Positions 1 to 12,200 of a stretch of 64,000 nt of DNA are shown here, piece by piece; within the stretch, counting starts at the first letter, position 1, and the number at the start of each line of letters is the position of its first letter. The notes beneath the pieces are model-generated. The model did not search any database, was not told the DNA's origin, and saw only the letters and a list, made by a program, of their open reading frames with translations. The translations under genes were made by a program, and so were the position numbers. The stretch comes from Rhodamnia argentea (taxonomy: Eukaryota; Streptophyta; Magnoliopsida; Myrtales; Myrtaceae), in NCBI RefSeq assembly GCF_020921035.1, contig NC_063157.1, forward strand, positions 23,143,015 to 23,207,014, in the 5' to 3' direction.

Positions 1-410
1 ACAAATGCGGGTGAGGGCCGCCTAGCAAGCCGTGGGCGAGGCCTTCACGGCCTCGTTGACCATTGGCAAGTGCACGAAGGCCCTCGTCGAATCTAGGTGA
101 GGGCCACCTCGCTAGCCATGGGCAAGGCCTTTATGGCCGGTGAGGGTCGCCGGTGACCCTCGCGGGCGCAATAGAAAAAAGAAATAAGAGAAGAAAGAAA
201 ACTAAATAATTCAAGAAATGAGGTTAAAAAAACTCAATCTTTTAAATTTTTTTTAAAAAAGTTGTTCACATCAGCGATTACCAGCCATTAGAATTCAATT
301 GACAAATTGTCAAAAAATTCAGGATCAAATCGATTAAGTTGAAAGGTTTTATAACTGAATTGGCATTAGTATAATAAGTATAGAAACTTTTTGATAATTT
401 TCCTCTTCAT
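1..410. repeat. Right part of dispersed foldback repeat family 1 (copy A)
   Basis: GC-rich start with repeated GGTGAGGGCC/GCGAGGCC words, then A-rich tract, then an AT-rich tail about a sequence reading 'gaattggcattagtataat' and ending in 'ctttttgataattttcc'. The same order (GC-rich core, A-rich tract, tail with 'gaattggca' and 'gactttttggataatttcc') recurs near 28.1, 39.1, 49.5 and 60.1 kb. The left end lies outside the window. Unclassified non-autonomous element; no coding capacity seen. Confidence 0.5.
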
Positions 411-901
411 TCATTCAAGTCGACTTCTTAGGTAGATAGCTTTTTATCAGTCTTCGAACGACGTTGTACAGTTATTGATAGGATGTTGTAAACGTAGAAT
501 AACAACCTCGCAACCCCCAAGGTATGCTTAACATATGCCTGACCAGGACCATTGCTTGAATTGTGTTACGAGACCAAACTTGCTCAGGCACACAATTTTG
601 CCTGGGTTCTTAACTCCGACCTAGGCTCACAAATCCGCTTGTAGAAAGGGAAAATTCGATGGATTAACAAACAAATCTGATACAGATGGTCAGAATTTCT
701 CATACAGCAGTCAAAATGAGGAAAAAAAAAAGTTGCAGGATTTAATGCCACAAAAAAAAATGATTTCCCTGAAAGGGAAATCTTTTACAAGATAACACTA
801 TCATACTAGGTTGTCTCAAAGACCTTTATCTATCGCTCATGCCCCGATTCTATTCAAAGAGGATGAGCTGCTCCGTGTAAAAGGCTATCGACTATAGCGG
901 G
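411..901. other. Intergenic / probable 3' UTR of the CHY-RING gene
   Basis: No gene seen. The part nearest 901 is expected to hold the 3' UTR of the minus-strand CHY-RING gene; no clear polyadenylation signal was identified. Confidence 0.4.
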
Positions 902-3246
902 TCATCTCACGACCTCGGACGTCCCTGACGAACACAAGGCCGGAGGCCTGTCCTGCATTTGTCGCGTATTATAGGACCTGCAACTCGTGCACTTGTGTGC
1001 CACAACGTGAAACTGGACATGGCATCGCGCTCCGCAATCGTTGCAGAGTATCCAAACCTACCAAGCACAATGTGTTCACATTTAGAAACTTTGAGAGCGA
1101 GGGCTTCATGACTTTGAAACTAATGCTGTTTTACAATATAGAGTAACATTCTCACCATCTTATTTTGGTACACTTCAGGCATCGGAGTTTTCGCGATCTG
1201 TGATGAAATTCGAGCATCAACAAGCGATTTCAGGTGACATGGCACAGATTCATTGGGTGCAAGCAAAATCTATTGAAATGAAGAAGAATAAAAAACAGAG
1301 ATTTCATTCAAAATAATACCTCTTGATCAAGTCTTCTCCACAAACTAGACATATCGCAGATTGACTTTGAGCAAACAGGGCACGAGTACCTGCAGAATCC
1401 GGGAGTGAGTTCGATGTAAATCTTGAGGGAAACTAATATTTAGTCGGCTGCAGGGCACTGCAAGTGAGTGAGACATATGGTGCTAACCTGTAGTGCTGCT
1501 CCATTTCTTTGACACATTCCAAATGTATGGTGTGTCCACAAGGTAGGACAGTAATATCTTTCATCGTATCGAACAGGTACTGCAGATAAATATTAGAAGA
1601 CTTAGCAATTCGATATTTGATTTGACATTGTCATCAATGTAGAATTTTGGCTCCGTGTCTTACCTCAAAGCATACAGGGCAATTGTGGTGCATTGCCCTT
1701 TCGACACAGCGATGGTCATCAATCATTAACTTCGAATAGCAACATCCTATGGCAAATGTTCAAAGCATATCAGAAGTAAGTCCATGATGATCAAACTGGA
1801 ATCTGGAGAGTGCTAGAAAAGCAGAGGGAAAAAAAAACAAAAACATAGTTTTCAGAGAAGCCTCTTTTTTTCGTTTTCACTCACCACATTTCTTACAATG
1901 GAAGTAATTCTCCCTGCCTCCGGTTCTGTACAAACAACAGAAGGATTGAGAATTAAGTATACTGATGAAATTTATGATATATAAGTGTGTGAGATGGTGG
2001 AAATTGGCAAAAACTAGTTACTTATAAAGCAAATGATGACAGAACGACAGCGTCACAGAACTAGTCGAGACTCCTCCAATCAAATATGAGTGAACATTGG
2101 TTTGTTAATGTACCTGCAGATACCGCATTCATCACAATGGTATTGATTCTTCGAAACCTGAACATGTTTAGCAACCATAAGATAAGCTGATGCAACTATG
2201 TGGCGGAGACTGGGAAAGAACTGAAGAAAAACTCAAGAGAAAAAAAAAAATTACATCATCATCAAAGAACTTGCACTCAGCGCAGAAATACTTGCCCATG
2301 CAAACCCCACAATTCTGGCAGTTTTGTTGAACCTGGAGTATTCAACATTTAGGTAAGTACCGTCTTATACACGCTTTTCATTTACATATCTTTCAGTTTC
2401 CAAAATTCACAGCTTACCTCTTGTTCGGTGCCACACAAAGAACAGATAACCTGAAAGGCCAATGAGACGAGCACAATAAAAGAGCAGAACAAGCAGACAA
2501 CTATAGATTTATTGGAAAAAACCCATCAATGAAGCAGAAGCATTTCGTTATTGTCTACTTGATCCAGAACAAGAAAGGGAGATTGTGCATCAGACAACTA
2601 TGGATATGACCAGGCACGGCAAAAGACATTCTTCGCAATCAATCTCAATTGGACCCGATCCGATTGGCTGTCTTAACTGCTGTCAAACTATCCTGCCCTC
2701 ATTTTATTCACAGCAACTGAGAAATGCAGACAGGAATATCCATCCATGCCTTACCAAAAGCCAGATACCCTTGGCAGAAACAAGGACAAAACAAATAAAC
2801 CTATTTCACTAAGAATGTAAACCGGAGAATCATGCATACCTGCTTCACTTCGTGTCGCGGAACATCGTGCCGTTTTAGAGGCGCAGTTTCGAGCGAATTC
2901 TGTGAGATAACGACGATTCGAAGGCGTCAATCATTGACTATATTCGCGCAATAATGAACCATGAACACAGTATCCATTAGTTTCTCTGCATTTCTATACC
3001 TTTGCTTCATTGTGACAGTGCCTGCAATCAAAGACCTCATCACAACATGGTGCTCTTATCTTGCACCTTCTCCTGTAATGCGCACACCTAACCAGAGGGA
3101 AAAAAAAAAAACATAAAAATCCCAATATAAAGAGGAAAAAAAAGAAAAAAAACTTCCTTTCACAATCGACACGCAAATTCGTGAACAGGCCATTATACCA
3201 ACCCGAAATCCCCAGATCCAAGATCGACCGCTCTTCCACCCTCCAT
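902..3246 (-). CDS. RZFP34/CHYR1-like: CHY zinc-finger and RING E3 ubiquitin ligase (RZFP34/CHYR1-like)
   Basis: Twelve minus-strand exons rebuilt by hand: 3203-3246, 3000-3087, 2840-2899, 2418-2450, 2255-2332, 2114-2157, 1885-1925, 1664-1746, 1488-1579, 1320-1389, 1156-1197, 902-1057. All introns are GT-AG and the total is 831 nt, 276 aa plus stop, with no internal stop. Order of domains: CHY finger ([24 protein letters not shown]), CTCHY finger ([21 protein letters not shown]), C3H2C3 RING (CPVCFE...[12 protein letters not shown]...YSCPVC), then a C-terminal zinc ribbon (WILCNDCG...[13 protein letters not shown]). Known relatives ubiquitinate stress-response targets in nucleus and cytosol (ABA, drought, MYB30 turnover for MIEL1). 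The start ATG at 3246 is my choice: it gives a short N-terminus like relatives, but its exon ends in a weak donor (GG|gttggt), so the first exon is the least certain. A 12-residue extension after the ribbon looks lineage-specific. Confidence 0.93.
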
Positions 3247-3995
3247 TTTCCTGTCAAATCTTGATGTTCCCACCCACTCTTTTCGTCCCCCTTTAATCTG
3301 CATTAACCGCAACCGTGTCCGCAGCAGACGATCAGAAGCAGACCCCCCAAAAAAAGATTCTCAGATCAAAGACGATGAAGAAGTCACAGAGACAGAGAGA
3401 GACCCGACTGCGACCAACGACCCGAAATCCTCAACAGACACGCAGAGACCCCAGAAACAATCGACAATGATCAATGCAAAACGAGCACAAGAGGAGGAAC
3501 AATTTATACGCGCAGCTCCAGTCATTCTCGTACCAATGAAGGAAGGCTGACGCAGGGACACCTCGAATTCTATCCGACAATTAATCGCGCGAGATTTCCT
3601 TAAATTGGAACTCGATCTTGTCAAATTTAAACTATACCTTGGAAAAAATCAAATAGACCCACCTAATAAAAAATTGCGCTTGAACAATCAGCTCTCGGCA
3701 ACAGAGAAAGAGAAGCCTTTGCAATTTATGCCAAGTGAAAAGTGGCTTGTCCTTTTTTAATTTCCATTTACGCAGAGCCCGCGGTTTTTATAGAGCCCAT
3801 TGGTTTAGACTCGATGGCGAGAGAGAGAGAGAGAGTCACGTGATTTGACGATAAGGGTCAAGTCGCTTTGGGGCTTCCCCGATGGGTTAACGGATAACCG
3901 TCGAGGGCATTTTCGAGATTACAGACGCTTTGTCGGGGGAGGGAATCGCGATTCCCCACGCGCCGACCAGTGACAGTGCACTGCACCTTACTGTG

Positions 3996-4033
<38 letters not shown>

Positions 4034-5400
4034 AAAAGGGTTGAAGCTACTCGGCCAGCACACCGGATATCCAGTTCGATTTTTTCTTTTCCCCTTCAAC
4101 GTTGGTCGTCGACTCGTTCCGAAAGGCATAATTTTGGCTTTTATGAATTCGCTCAAAGGACGAAGTAAATGGCTCCAGATAAATAGGTTAAGAAAGCTGC
4201 ACAAGCCGCGTAGGCATCTATTTCCCTTTCCCTTTCGTTGACTAGAGCGGAAAGATAGGTAACTTTAATCGGGATCAAAATACATTATCTGAATCTTACT
4301 TGTCTTAGCCATGCAACATGTTGGAAGGCGCAGCGAGAGGTCCTCATCTTCACTCAAAAGGTTAAGCAATTATGAGCCAATAAATCATGAACCAATTAAA
4401 ATTGCCCTCTCTTAATTCGGATATCTTACGTCCACTCGTCAATATATCCAGTTAGACCCACATTCACTCAAAAGCTTAAATCAATGAATTATATAAATTG
4501 CTCAACACCACATTAATTTTTTAATGTAGGTATTTTCTAACTTAACTCACACGTGCGTCCTAACACAATTGATATTTCCAAATCGAAAGTTTAGATGTAA
4601 ATTTGAACTTCCCATGCCACAAGCATTAAAGACATTTGAGATTGAATTTTGAAACAATTTCGCCGAAAAGGGTGACGACGTACGCTTCTTAAGGAATGTT
4701 TATGGGGAGAGATGCAATGGCGAAATAACTCCGAATAGGGAATGAGGCATCAAAATCTGCGATTCAGGATGTGGCCCGAGGAGACTTTCATTTTTGAAAA
4801 TTTTCAGAGAAGTTCGTTCGTGAGAGAAACGCAGAGGGGAGAGAGGAAAAGAAGGGCCACGGCGGAAGTGCAGCTCAAGCGCCGGGTTATAGCGCGTGGT
4901 CTTAAGCTCCTTGTACAGGGAAACACGTGGCGGCGGTTGGACCACGTTCGCTTTTTCAAGGCATATGTAACAAAAAGTAGCTGGATATTTTCGTTTTGCC
5001 CCCAAAAGCTAAAAGAAGAAAAATCCAAAAAAGAGTGGATAGGGATCTGACTAGGTGCTGATGAGGACTGGGACCCACTGCTGTCCCCAATGACAGTTCA
5101 CGTTCCCGCTCGCGACGATCATACGTGGCAAATTTGATTTTCTCCAGCCTTTGGTCGGTTTCCATTCGAGTTAAAATCGCAATGTGCTTCTTAGGCATTT
5201 CCATAAGTTCGGATTCTACTTCAGATAAACAACGACACTTGGCCATAATGCAAAAACTACCTGGAGCCAAACATGCATTTGGTCGTCACGGTAAGAATCG
5301 GGCTAAATATAAGATAGGATAAACCGATATGAGAAATCATGTGAACAATAAATATGAGAAGTTTGATCATATCAAACATTCGGTATGCTACAAGATAAGA
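3247..5400. other. Upstream region of the CHY-RING gene; no gene seen
   Basis: Probable 5' UTR and promoter of the minus-strand CHY-RING gene near 3247-3700, with GA/CT-rich tracts. Short open frames on both strands across 3.3-5.3 kb overlap each other antisense and have no recognisable domain. No gene or element ends were found. Confidence 0.4.
4002..4031. repeat. (CT)15 microsatellite
   Basis: Uninterrupted CT dinucleotide run, about 15 units, upstream of the CHY-RING gene. Confidence 0.95.
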
Positions 5401-6850
5401 TTGAAAAATATATACTAAAAAAATACTATTGGATTGAAATAATTAAAAATTATAAAATTCATTTAAAAGATAATAAAAAAGAAGGGAATGCAGCTCTCAA
5501 AGAAGGGGAGCTGCCTCCCGTCCAAAATTGTAACTTCTTCCACCGACAAACATGCAGAAATCATTGGTCGAAGCACGTTCCACTAGATTTACCCGATGAA
5601 ATTCCTCTCCGGATTTGTAGATATCATCGGTCTTTGCCCAAGACCGTTCCAATTGTGCGTGTAAGAAAGGTCGAATCATGTTCCATTTGCCTGCTCCATT
5701 TGTTCCGAACGTTGGCATCGGCGGTGGCTTTTCATTTTGTTAAATTCTTACTTTTTTTTTATATTCAATAGCAGGTTTATTCCACCTTATGCCCCGAATT
5801 TCTTATCCAAAAAATTTTATCCGGATTCATCCGATTCGGAGGACGTCCTCAAACAGCAGATGAGGCAATAAATTATCCTATTCGGACTACCAAACGTGGC
5901 TCTAAAGATTTCATTCGCAGATGATATGATCAACCCAGGTTTCGTGTCTCAAGAGACAACCCCTAACATCCGTTATCATTGTCTAAATACGGGATGGTTG
6001 GGATGTGGGGGCGGGGGGCGGCGGACATGGAGTGGTCCTAATGGAAAAGTGAATGGGGACCGATAAGGATAAAGCCGAAGCAAAAGCAAACCCTTTATTC
6101 AGGGGAGAGGCTTTGGCTGACAGTTTGCCCTAACGAGTTTAATGGAAACGAGGAAACATGCTTATCGATCATGGTCCCCTTTCCTCTGACGGCCGTTATA
6201 TCCTTATCCTCATATCCAAAGCGAGGAACTCCTTTTCCTTAGTAATAACGTCGGCCACGTTGGATTTTCTTTAGGCCGAATGAGATTGCTCGTCCGGATA
6301 AGCTCTTTTTTAACTTTTCTTACTTTATACTTTGACAACTACTTTGTTAAAATGATTATGTGTATCGCTTACAGAAATGGAAAAATAAAAACCTATTTTC
6401 AGTCCATGAAATTATTTAAACATCAACATTGACTAATTATTTCAAACGATGTGAGCCATCATTTTTAGAAATTTTTTTTTCATATCTTCTATTATTTTGC
6501 GAAAGAAATGGAGCATTATATTGAATCTCGAGACACGCACATTTCAAACTATGCTTCTTCTTTTTTTCAATCCTAAATTCACGAAACACGATCGATTCTT
6601 TTTAATGAATAGATCCGATCGCAACTTCGAATATGGAATTCAAACGGATCAAATAGGAAATGATACTTTGTAGTTGAGCTTACTCGTCGCTAAACTAGCC
6701 TTCCCAATTCAATCGATTAACAAGTAATATTCTAAGCAAATTAGCAATTTCTCATGAAACAATCACAAGTAATTCTGGACGTATTAAAAAAATCTCTCAT
6801 CCAGTTTTTTGTGGAACTGGATGGAGAGAATGACCTTCATGCTACCAATC
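5401..6850. other. Intergenic, no gene recognised
   Basis: AT-rich DNA with a G run near 6007-6022. A minus-strand open frame at 5497-5718 (73 aa, no known domain) is the only stretch with protein-like composition; it is too short and has no identifiable homology from sequence alone. Confidence 0.3.
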
Positions 6851-6860
6851 ACTTGAGCCA

Positions 6861-8523
6861 TCAAGGACTGAATTTATCATCATCATCTAAAATCTGCCAA
6901 CGAAAGCGACAAGTGTTCTTGTGATTCCGCAAGCAAGTATACTCAGGTATCACAGCGGCTAAACATTTCGAGCACTTAGCATGAAATATTGCATCTTCTA
7001 AACGGAGGAAAGAAAGGAGCAGTGATTCCAAAATGTACTCTGTTAGCTTGATCCAACTCCTGTACAGCTCTGTGGTGGCTTTACTGTCTTCCACTTAAAT
7101 GGGATCGGAGTATCCGTGCTTGCCCCAATTTCTTGAGAAGCTGAAGTGATGGAGATAACTGCTATGATCAAAGTAACCATGAGAGAGAGAGAGAGAGAGA
7201 GAGAGAGTATGCCTGTGCGCTTGGCTGGGCACACAGAAAAGGAAGAATAGTAGATCCCATATAACACGACATTATCTCCCAACCGATTCAAACGTGATCA
7301 AACCAAGAACATGGAATAAAACCGGACAATCTGGGAAGGTGCTGGCTTGTTCAGTGGCAGGGAGCTTGGGATGGGAAGGCACAACCTATATCGTTGTCAG
7401 CCCGACAAGAAAGACATAAGGTGGAGACTTCATCTTAATCATGTTGAGATGACCCTGTGAAATTCTGGGGATGAATTTCAGGGCACAAATAATGTTTGGT
7501 TAAAAGCAGTATTATGGGTTTTCAGACAATTCAGCTGGCCTTGGCCCATTACTGGAGCATGGCGGCACAGTGGCACCCTCATTGATACAACGAGGACTTT
7601 AAGGGTAATAGGAAACATTTCTCCTTTGGAGTTAGGGGTCCCCACCACCAAAGTAGTACAAGGGTCCAAGTTGCATATACTTTGCTTGCATGCGCGACCG
7701 CCACCCCACTCCTCTTTGCTTTCAAAAGAAAATATTACCTCACTACCTTCTTAGAGCTCCTAGGCATCAAATTCTACTCCCGAAGAAGAGTCATTAAGAG
7801 AGAGGGATTCTTTGTGATACTTCATGAAATGGTCTATTGATTTCATCGGTAGAGAAAATGAGACAAGAATTAAGTCACTCTATTTCAGAGATCAAATGGG
7901 GCACACTTTTCACTAGTCTGTAGGACAGTGCAGCATTTGGATGATGGCCTTGGAAGCTGCCACATCACTATTGAGAATTTGGTGTAATGGGACGGAAACA
8001 TTCAGTATAGTGCTTTGAGACTCGATGGTATTAGAGTTGGATCACTCTCATAGGAGTTTCGGAAGCAGGTACCACAAAATTGTGCACTCAGATTAATTAA
8101 TTTTCTCCTCCCTTATGTATTAGTGGAAGAAGCTTTGCGAAATCAAGTGCCCAGACTTTTAGTTTCTATTTTAGTGTGCCCACAAACCGCTTTAGAATAA
8201 GTAATCAGATTTAGGAACCAGATCGGAACAACTCTTACAAATAGAAGCTTTTCTGGATTGATTCTACCAGTCTCACTTGCATGCACTACTAGAATAACGT
8301 ACTCGAGCGAGGATATCCAGAACTCACCATCCTGATGCAATGTAGCTTCCTTCAGATTCACCCCTCCGATCCACCCACCACAGAGAGGTCCAAGGACCTG
8401 TAAAGACTGTATAGCAGGCACCCAGTCACACCATTAGAAAGGGAGCAACAATTTTTTAAAAGTGCAAAAGGAATTTACCTGGCAACTGTCTGCATTCTCA
8501 AATTTTATCAACTCATCAGACAT
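6861..8523 (-). CDS. Unidentified multi-exon candidate gene or gene relic
   Basis: Not recognised with confidence. Several protein-like blocks lie in order on the minus strand downstream of SMG8: 8479-8523 starts with ATG and reads MSDELIKFENADSCQ before a GT donor; about 8200-8409 reads through GPLCGGWIGGVNLKEATLHQ and GRINPEKLLFVRVVP; about 7925-8020 holds SVPLHQILNSDVAASKAIIQ and then stops; 6861-7094 ends the region with a possible zinc ribbon (CSKC ... CLRNHKNTCRFRW). The C-x2-C ... C-x6-C-x-[FY]RW pattern is reminiscent of zinc ribbons in single-stranded-DNA-binding OB-fold proteins, which is only a hint. I could not build one open reading frame across all blocks, so it may be a live gene whose introns I misplace, two pieces, or a decayed copy. 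A (GA)n run at 7181-7208 interrupts it. Confidence 0.35.
7181..7208. repeat. (GA)n microsatellite
   Basis: About 13-14 GA units inside the unidentified candidate gene, probably intronic. Confidence 0.9.
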
Positions 8524-9258
8524 TGCAAAAACCAATTAGGCAGTCTTCACCAGGTACAAATGTATCACGCTGTTAAAAAGATGAAACCCATAAGACATCA
8601 TCTCCCTACTAAAGTGTATCGGTGTCGAGAGCTAAACAAAACTTTCACGCAGTTTTCTTCGTATTGGGTTTACAATAGGATTGCTATGCCTAGCATAAGT
8701 GTAATACTCGAGAAAAAGGGGCAGCTGAGAGGAGAACTTCTTTCTCCCTCACTCTCTTTTAACATGATTTCCTCACCATACATACTGAACATTGAAGTCA
8801 TACTCCTGTGCAAATAGATAAAAGGAAGAACCGATGCTCTGGGAGATCATACTGTACTGTTGGACATCTTTGACAGCCAGAACTTCCCTCAACTATCATA
8901 CAATGTGACAAAGCCTCTCTCTCAGAATTCATAGTTCTGATCAGGTGCAACCAGTAAAATCCAGATGACATTGTATAGGATCACATTTCCCAATATTATG
9001 GTGGAAAACACAACACTGCTGCCTACTTTCTTAGCCACATGTTAGCTCTAAAAGATCTCCGAAAAGCTACACATACAAGCAAGGTAAAATACTTTTAAGA
9101 AAAACAAAAACAAGGGCAAATTGCAATAAACTTCTAAATACAAGGCAGTACAATAGAAGGTGAGATTACTGACCCTAAGTGCAGGTCTCAGCACAAGTTG
9201 CCTCTGTCAATTTCAAGAAGACAACCACTTTAGCAGCCATTTTAGAGATTCCGTCAAT
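8524..9258. other. Spacer between SMG8 and the unidentified gene
   Basis: Probable SMG8 3' UTR next to 9258, then promoter DNA of the downstream minus-strand candidate. A plus-strand open frame at 8560-8817 has no recognisable domain and is not called. Confidence 0.4.
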
Positions 9259-12200
9259 TCAATCTAGTGCAGAATCCCCTTCGTTAGGGCTGCCTTCCTT
9301 GGACACAATCAGCAAAGTTGTGGATTCTTTTATCCAGGCAGTTTTCTCAGGTTGATGTTCGAAAGGCCTAAGAGGATGCAACTGGTCCTCAAGTTGTATG
9401 CCATAGATAAAAGGAAGCCTAAGCACGAGAAAGCTCTCTGGTGGTAAAATCACTCGACATCCAAGGTTGAATTTCAATTTCTGTTCACAGTCGGGAATGG
9501 ATAAAGGAAGACAAGATGCCTGAAAAGTGCAGGGAATTTTCGTATTAATCTTGCTTATGCTACTTGTACATGTGAAGATTATAAAAGATGATGCAGGTAC
9601 CTAACGGCAACAACCCCCAAAAAGCAAGGCATACCTCAAATTGTATGACCGGATCAATGGCTAATATTACTGGAAAAGGCGGAGTGACCTAGAAGAAAGT
9701 CCACATGTTAGTCTACACAGAGTCAGGGGTCAAAGCCCAATAATGTTGAACAAGCAGAGATGCCCCTGAAGTTTTCAGTTCTGTCATCAGAAACGCGGAA
9801 TAACAAATGGTGTTTTCAGTTCTCTGTCACGAAAAATGCGGAAAACTTATCGATGTCTCCAGAAAAGATGCATTGTAAAAAACTTCTCACTATTTCTTAC
9901 ATTCGTACTTCAATCTTGAATTTACTGTGTTCACAAATAGCTTTTTGCAACAAGGAAATTCGCCAGCTCCAAAGAAATCAAACTGAATGCCTAAAATTCA
10001 TGAGAATGAGCTGCAACGTAGATTTTCAGCTAACTAGATAAATCAGGTTATATAAGTAGAAGAGTGAAAGGTAGATACCAGAAAAATCCTCTGGAGCTGC
10101 GATACAGTGCTAGCAAATTGCACATTTGATGTATCCTTCTTCTTCAAGAACTTGCAGTGTGGACAGTTCATGTATATAGGTAATTTCCGATTCAACAGAG
10201 AGGATGCACAACCACCATTATCAAGGCTGATGGAGTGAAGACGTTCTTCCAAGTCTTCCACAAACTCAGGAGCTCTTGACAACCTGCTTGTTGTCTGATA
10301 ATGTTCTTTTCTTTTACCAGGTAAGTGTGTTGACTGATTATGCACTAAATTACCATTGGCCGGGGTCTCTTTTGATTTGTTCATATTTCTCACCTTCTTT
10401 CTGGTGGACGCAATCCCATCTGAACCCAATTGAACTTTATTATTACCACCATTCTCATCCAATTGACTAGAATCAGAAGTCACATCCAACAGAGGAAAGT
10501 CAGAATCATTTGGTGGCGAATACAATGACCCAAGTTCATCAAGACACTTTCGATTCAGCAGAAAACGATGGCCACGCGGACACTCATACTCAAACCCAAA
10601 ATAAGATGAAACATTCTTCAAGGATGTTCTTGATGAGACCTTTTCATCAGCACTCATGTTTACGGGTATAATATTGCTACCTATCTGTACAAAAGGGTTA
10701 CCCGCATGAAATTTACTAGAAGCAATCCTATTTGAATCGATTTGATCAGAAATACCCCGAAACCTGTTTGATGCATTATGGTCAACATTTGTGTGTATCT
10801 GTTCTGGAGCACTTTCTACTGGATTGGTTTCCTTAATCACCTTTTCTGTAACTAAAGGAGGCTGTTTCCTCTGCCGGAGAGGAGGAAAAGCCGAATCAGC
10901 AGCTGCAGTTCCAGCAACTACCTCAGAAAAAGGTCTTTTGATCATAAAATTGGGAAAACCTCTCCCAAAACTAATTGTTTTGCTGTCAGAAAAGATAGCA
11001 TCAGTCTTCTCTGAATTGTCATTGCCATGCTGCACATGTCCCGGATATGATTTCATATTAACGTTCCTCTTCATGTCTGTGGATGTATTAGAATCAGATA
11101 CCACGTCTGTGTCTGACCTAACTGTATCATCCAGTTGAATTGTCTTTGGTGGTAAACCATAAATCTTCTTCTGTTTTTCCAGGTAAATCGTCCATTTCAG
11201 AAGATATTTTTCATTGGCATGGAAGCCACTCTGCAGTAAACCTTTGGAAGGATCATAGTACTTTGAATTCCCTAGACGTAACAAACGCCATGAGGACGCA
11301 TTAATAGGTTCTCTGTTGCTTATTTCAGGCAATTGAAGTGCAGGGAGTAGCTTTTCACAATCTGAAGAGCAGTTAACATTGTTGGCAGATTTGAAGTCAA
11401 AAGGGTCAGCTCGTAATTGCCGTGAACGGCCACAGGGACATGCATGGAGGAAAACATATCCACTTGAATGTGGCTTGGCATCTGTTGAAAGGGAATCAAC
11501 TTCCTCAATACCGTGTCTTTGATGCACACATGGTTTTCCAGTCAAACTTACAGCATCACACAGTTGCCTTCCAGATGTCCAGATTGATACGCATTCATCC
11601 TTTAACATCTTCAAAAAATGTTGCACTGCAGGTCCTTTTACCATTGAGCGAAAAGCATGCAAAGCCCTTGCCAAATGAGTTTCATGCTGAGAAGTTGAAT
11701 AACAAGCAGGCAAGTCCTTCAAATAGATCTCCCTAGCAGATGGAAGGGCTTTTTGGCACCATGAAGTTGAAAACTTCATGTTGAGTCCTTTTCCTCTCTC
11801 CAACCAAGATACTGCAACATCTACAGGCTCCGCACCTTTCAATGCGATGCCTTCAACCTGAGGGGAATTGATATTTCGCTGCCTAGGCTTTCTCTTGGAA
11901 ACTTCGATTTCATCTATACATCCACGTTTTCCCGTAAGGACCCCATGAAGGACAATCTCACTGGAAGAAAGCCAGGATTCCAGACTTGGAAGTTCAGGAG
12001 CTGTAACTGCTTTGCCAGATGCCGCTGAAGCAGCTGCGGCAGCTGCAGCAACAGCAACCATGCCAACACCAGCAGCTGAGCCACCATTGGTGTTCGCCAC
12101 CCCTCTACCCCTCAAGACATCAGAATGCCGATGGATGAATTCCTTTATGGATATTACATCCTCCTTGTTGTTACTCTGACTGTGGCTTTCAAGCAAGAGA

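Noticed and set aside
3930-4241. ORFs with poly-Ser/Leu or Arg/Glu runs
   Set aside because: Translations of the CT microsatellite.
5385-5771. 128-aa plus-strand ORF
   Set aside because: Lys/Ile-rich AT-driven start, no domain, antisense ORF equally plausible.
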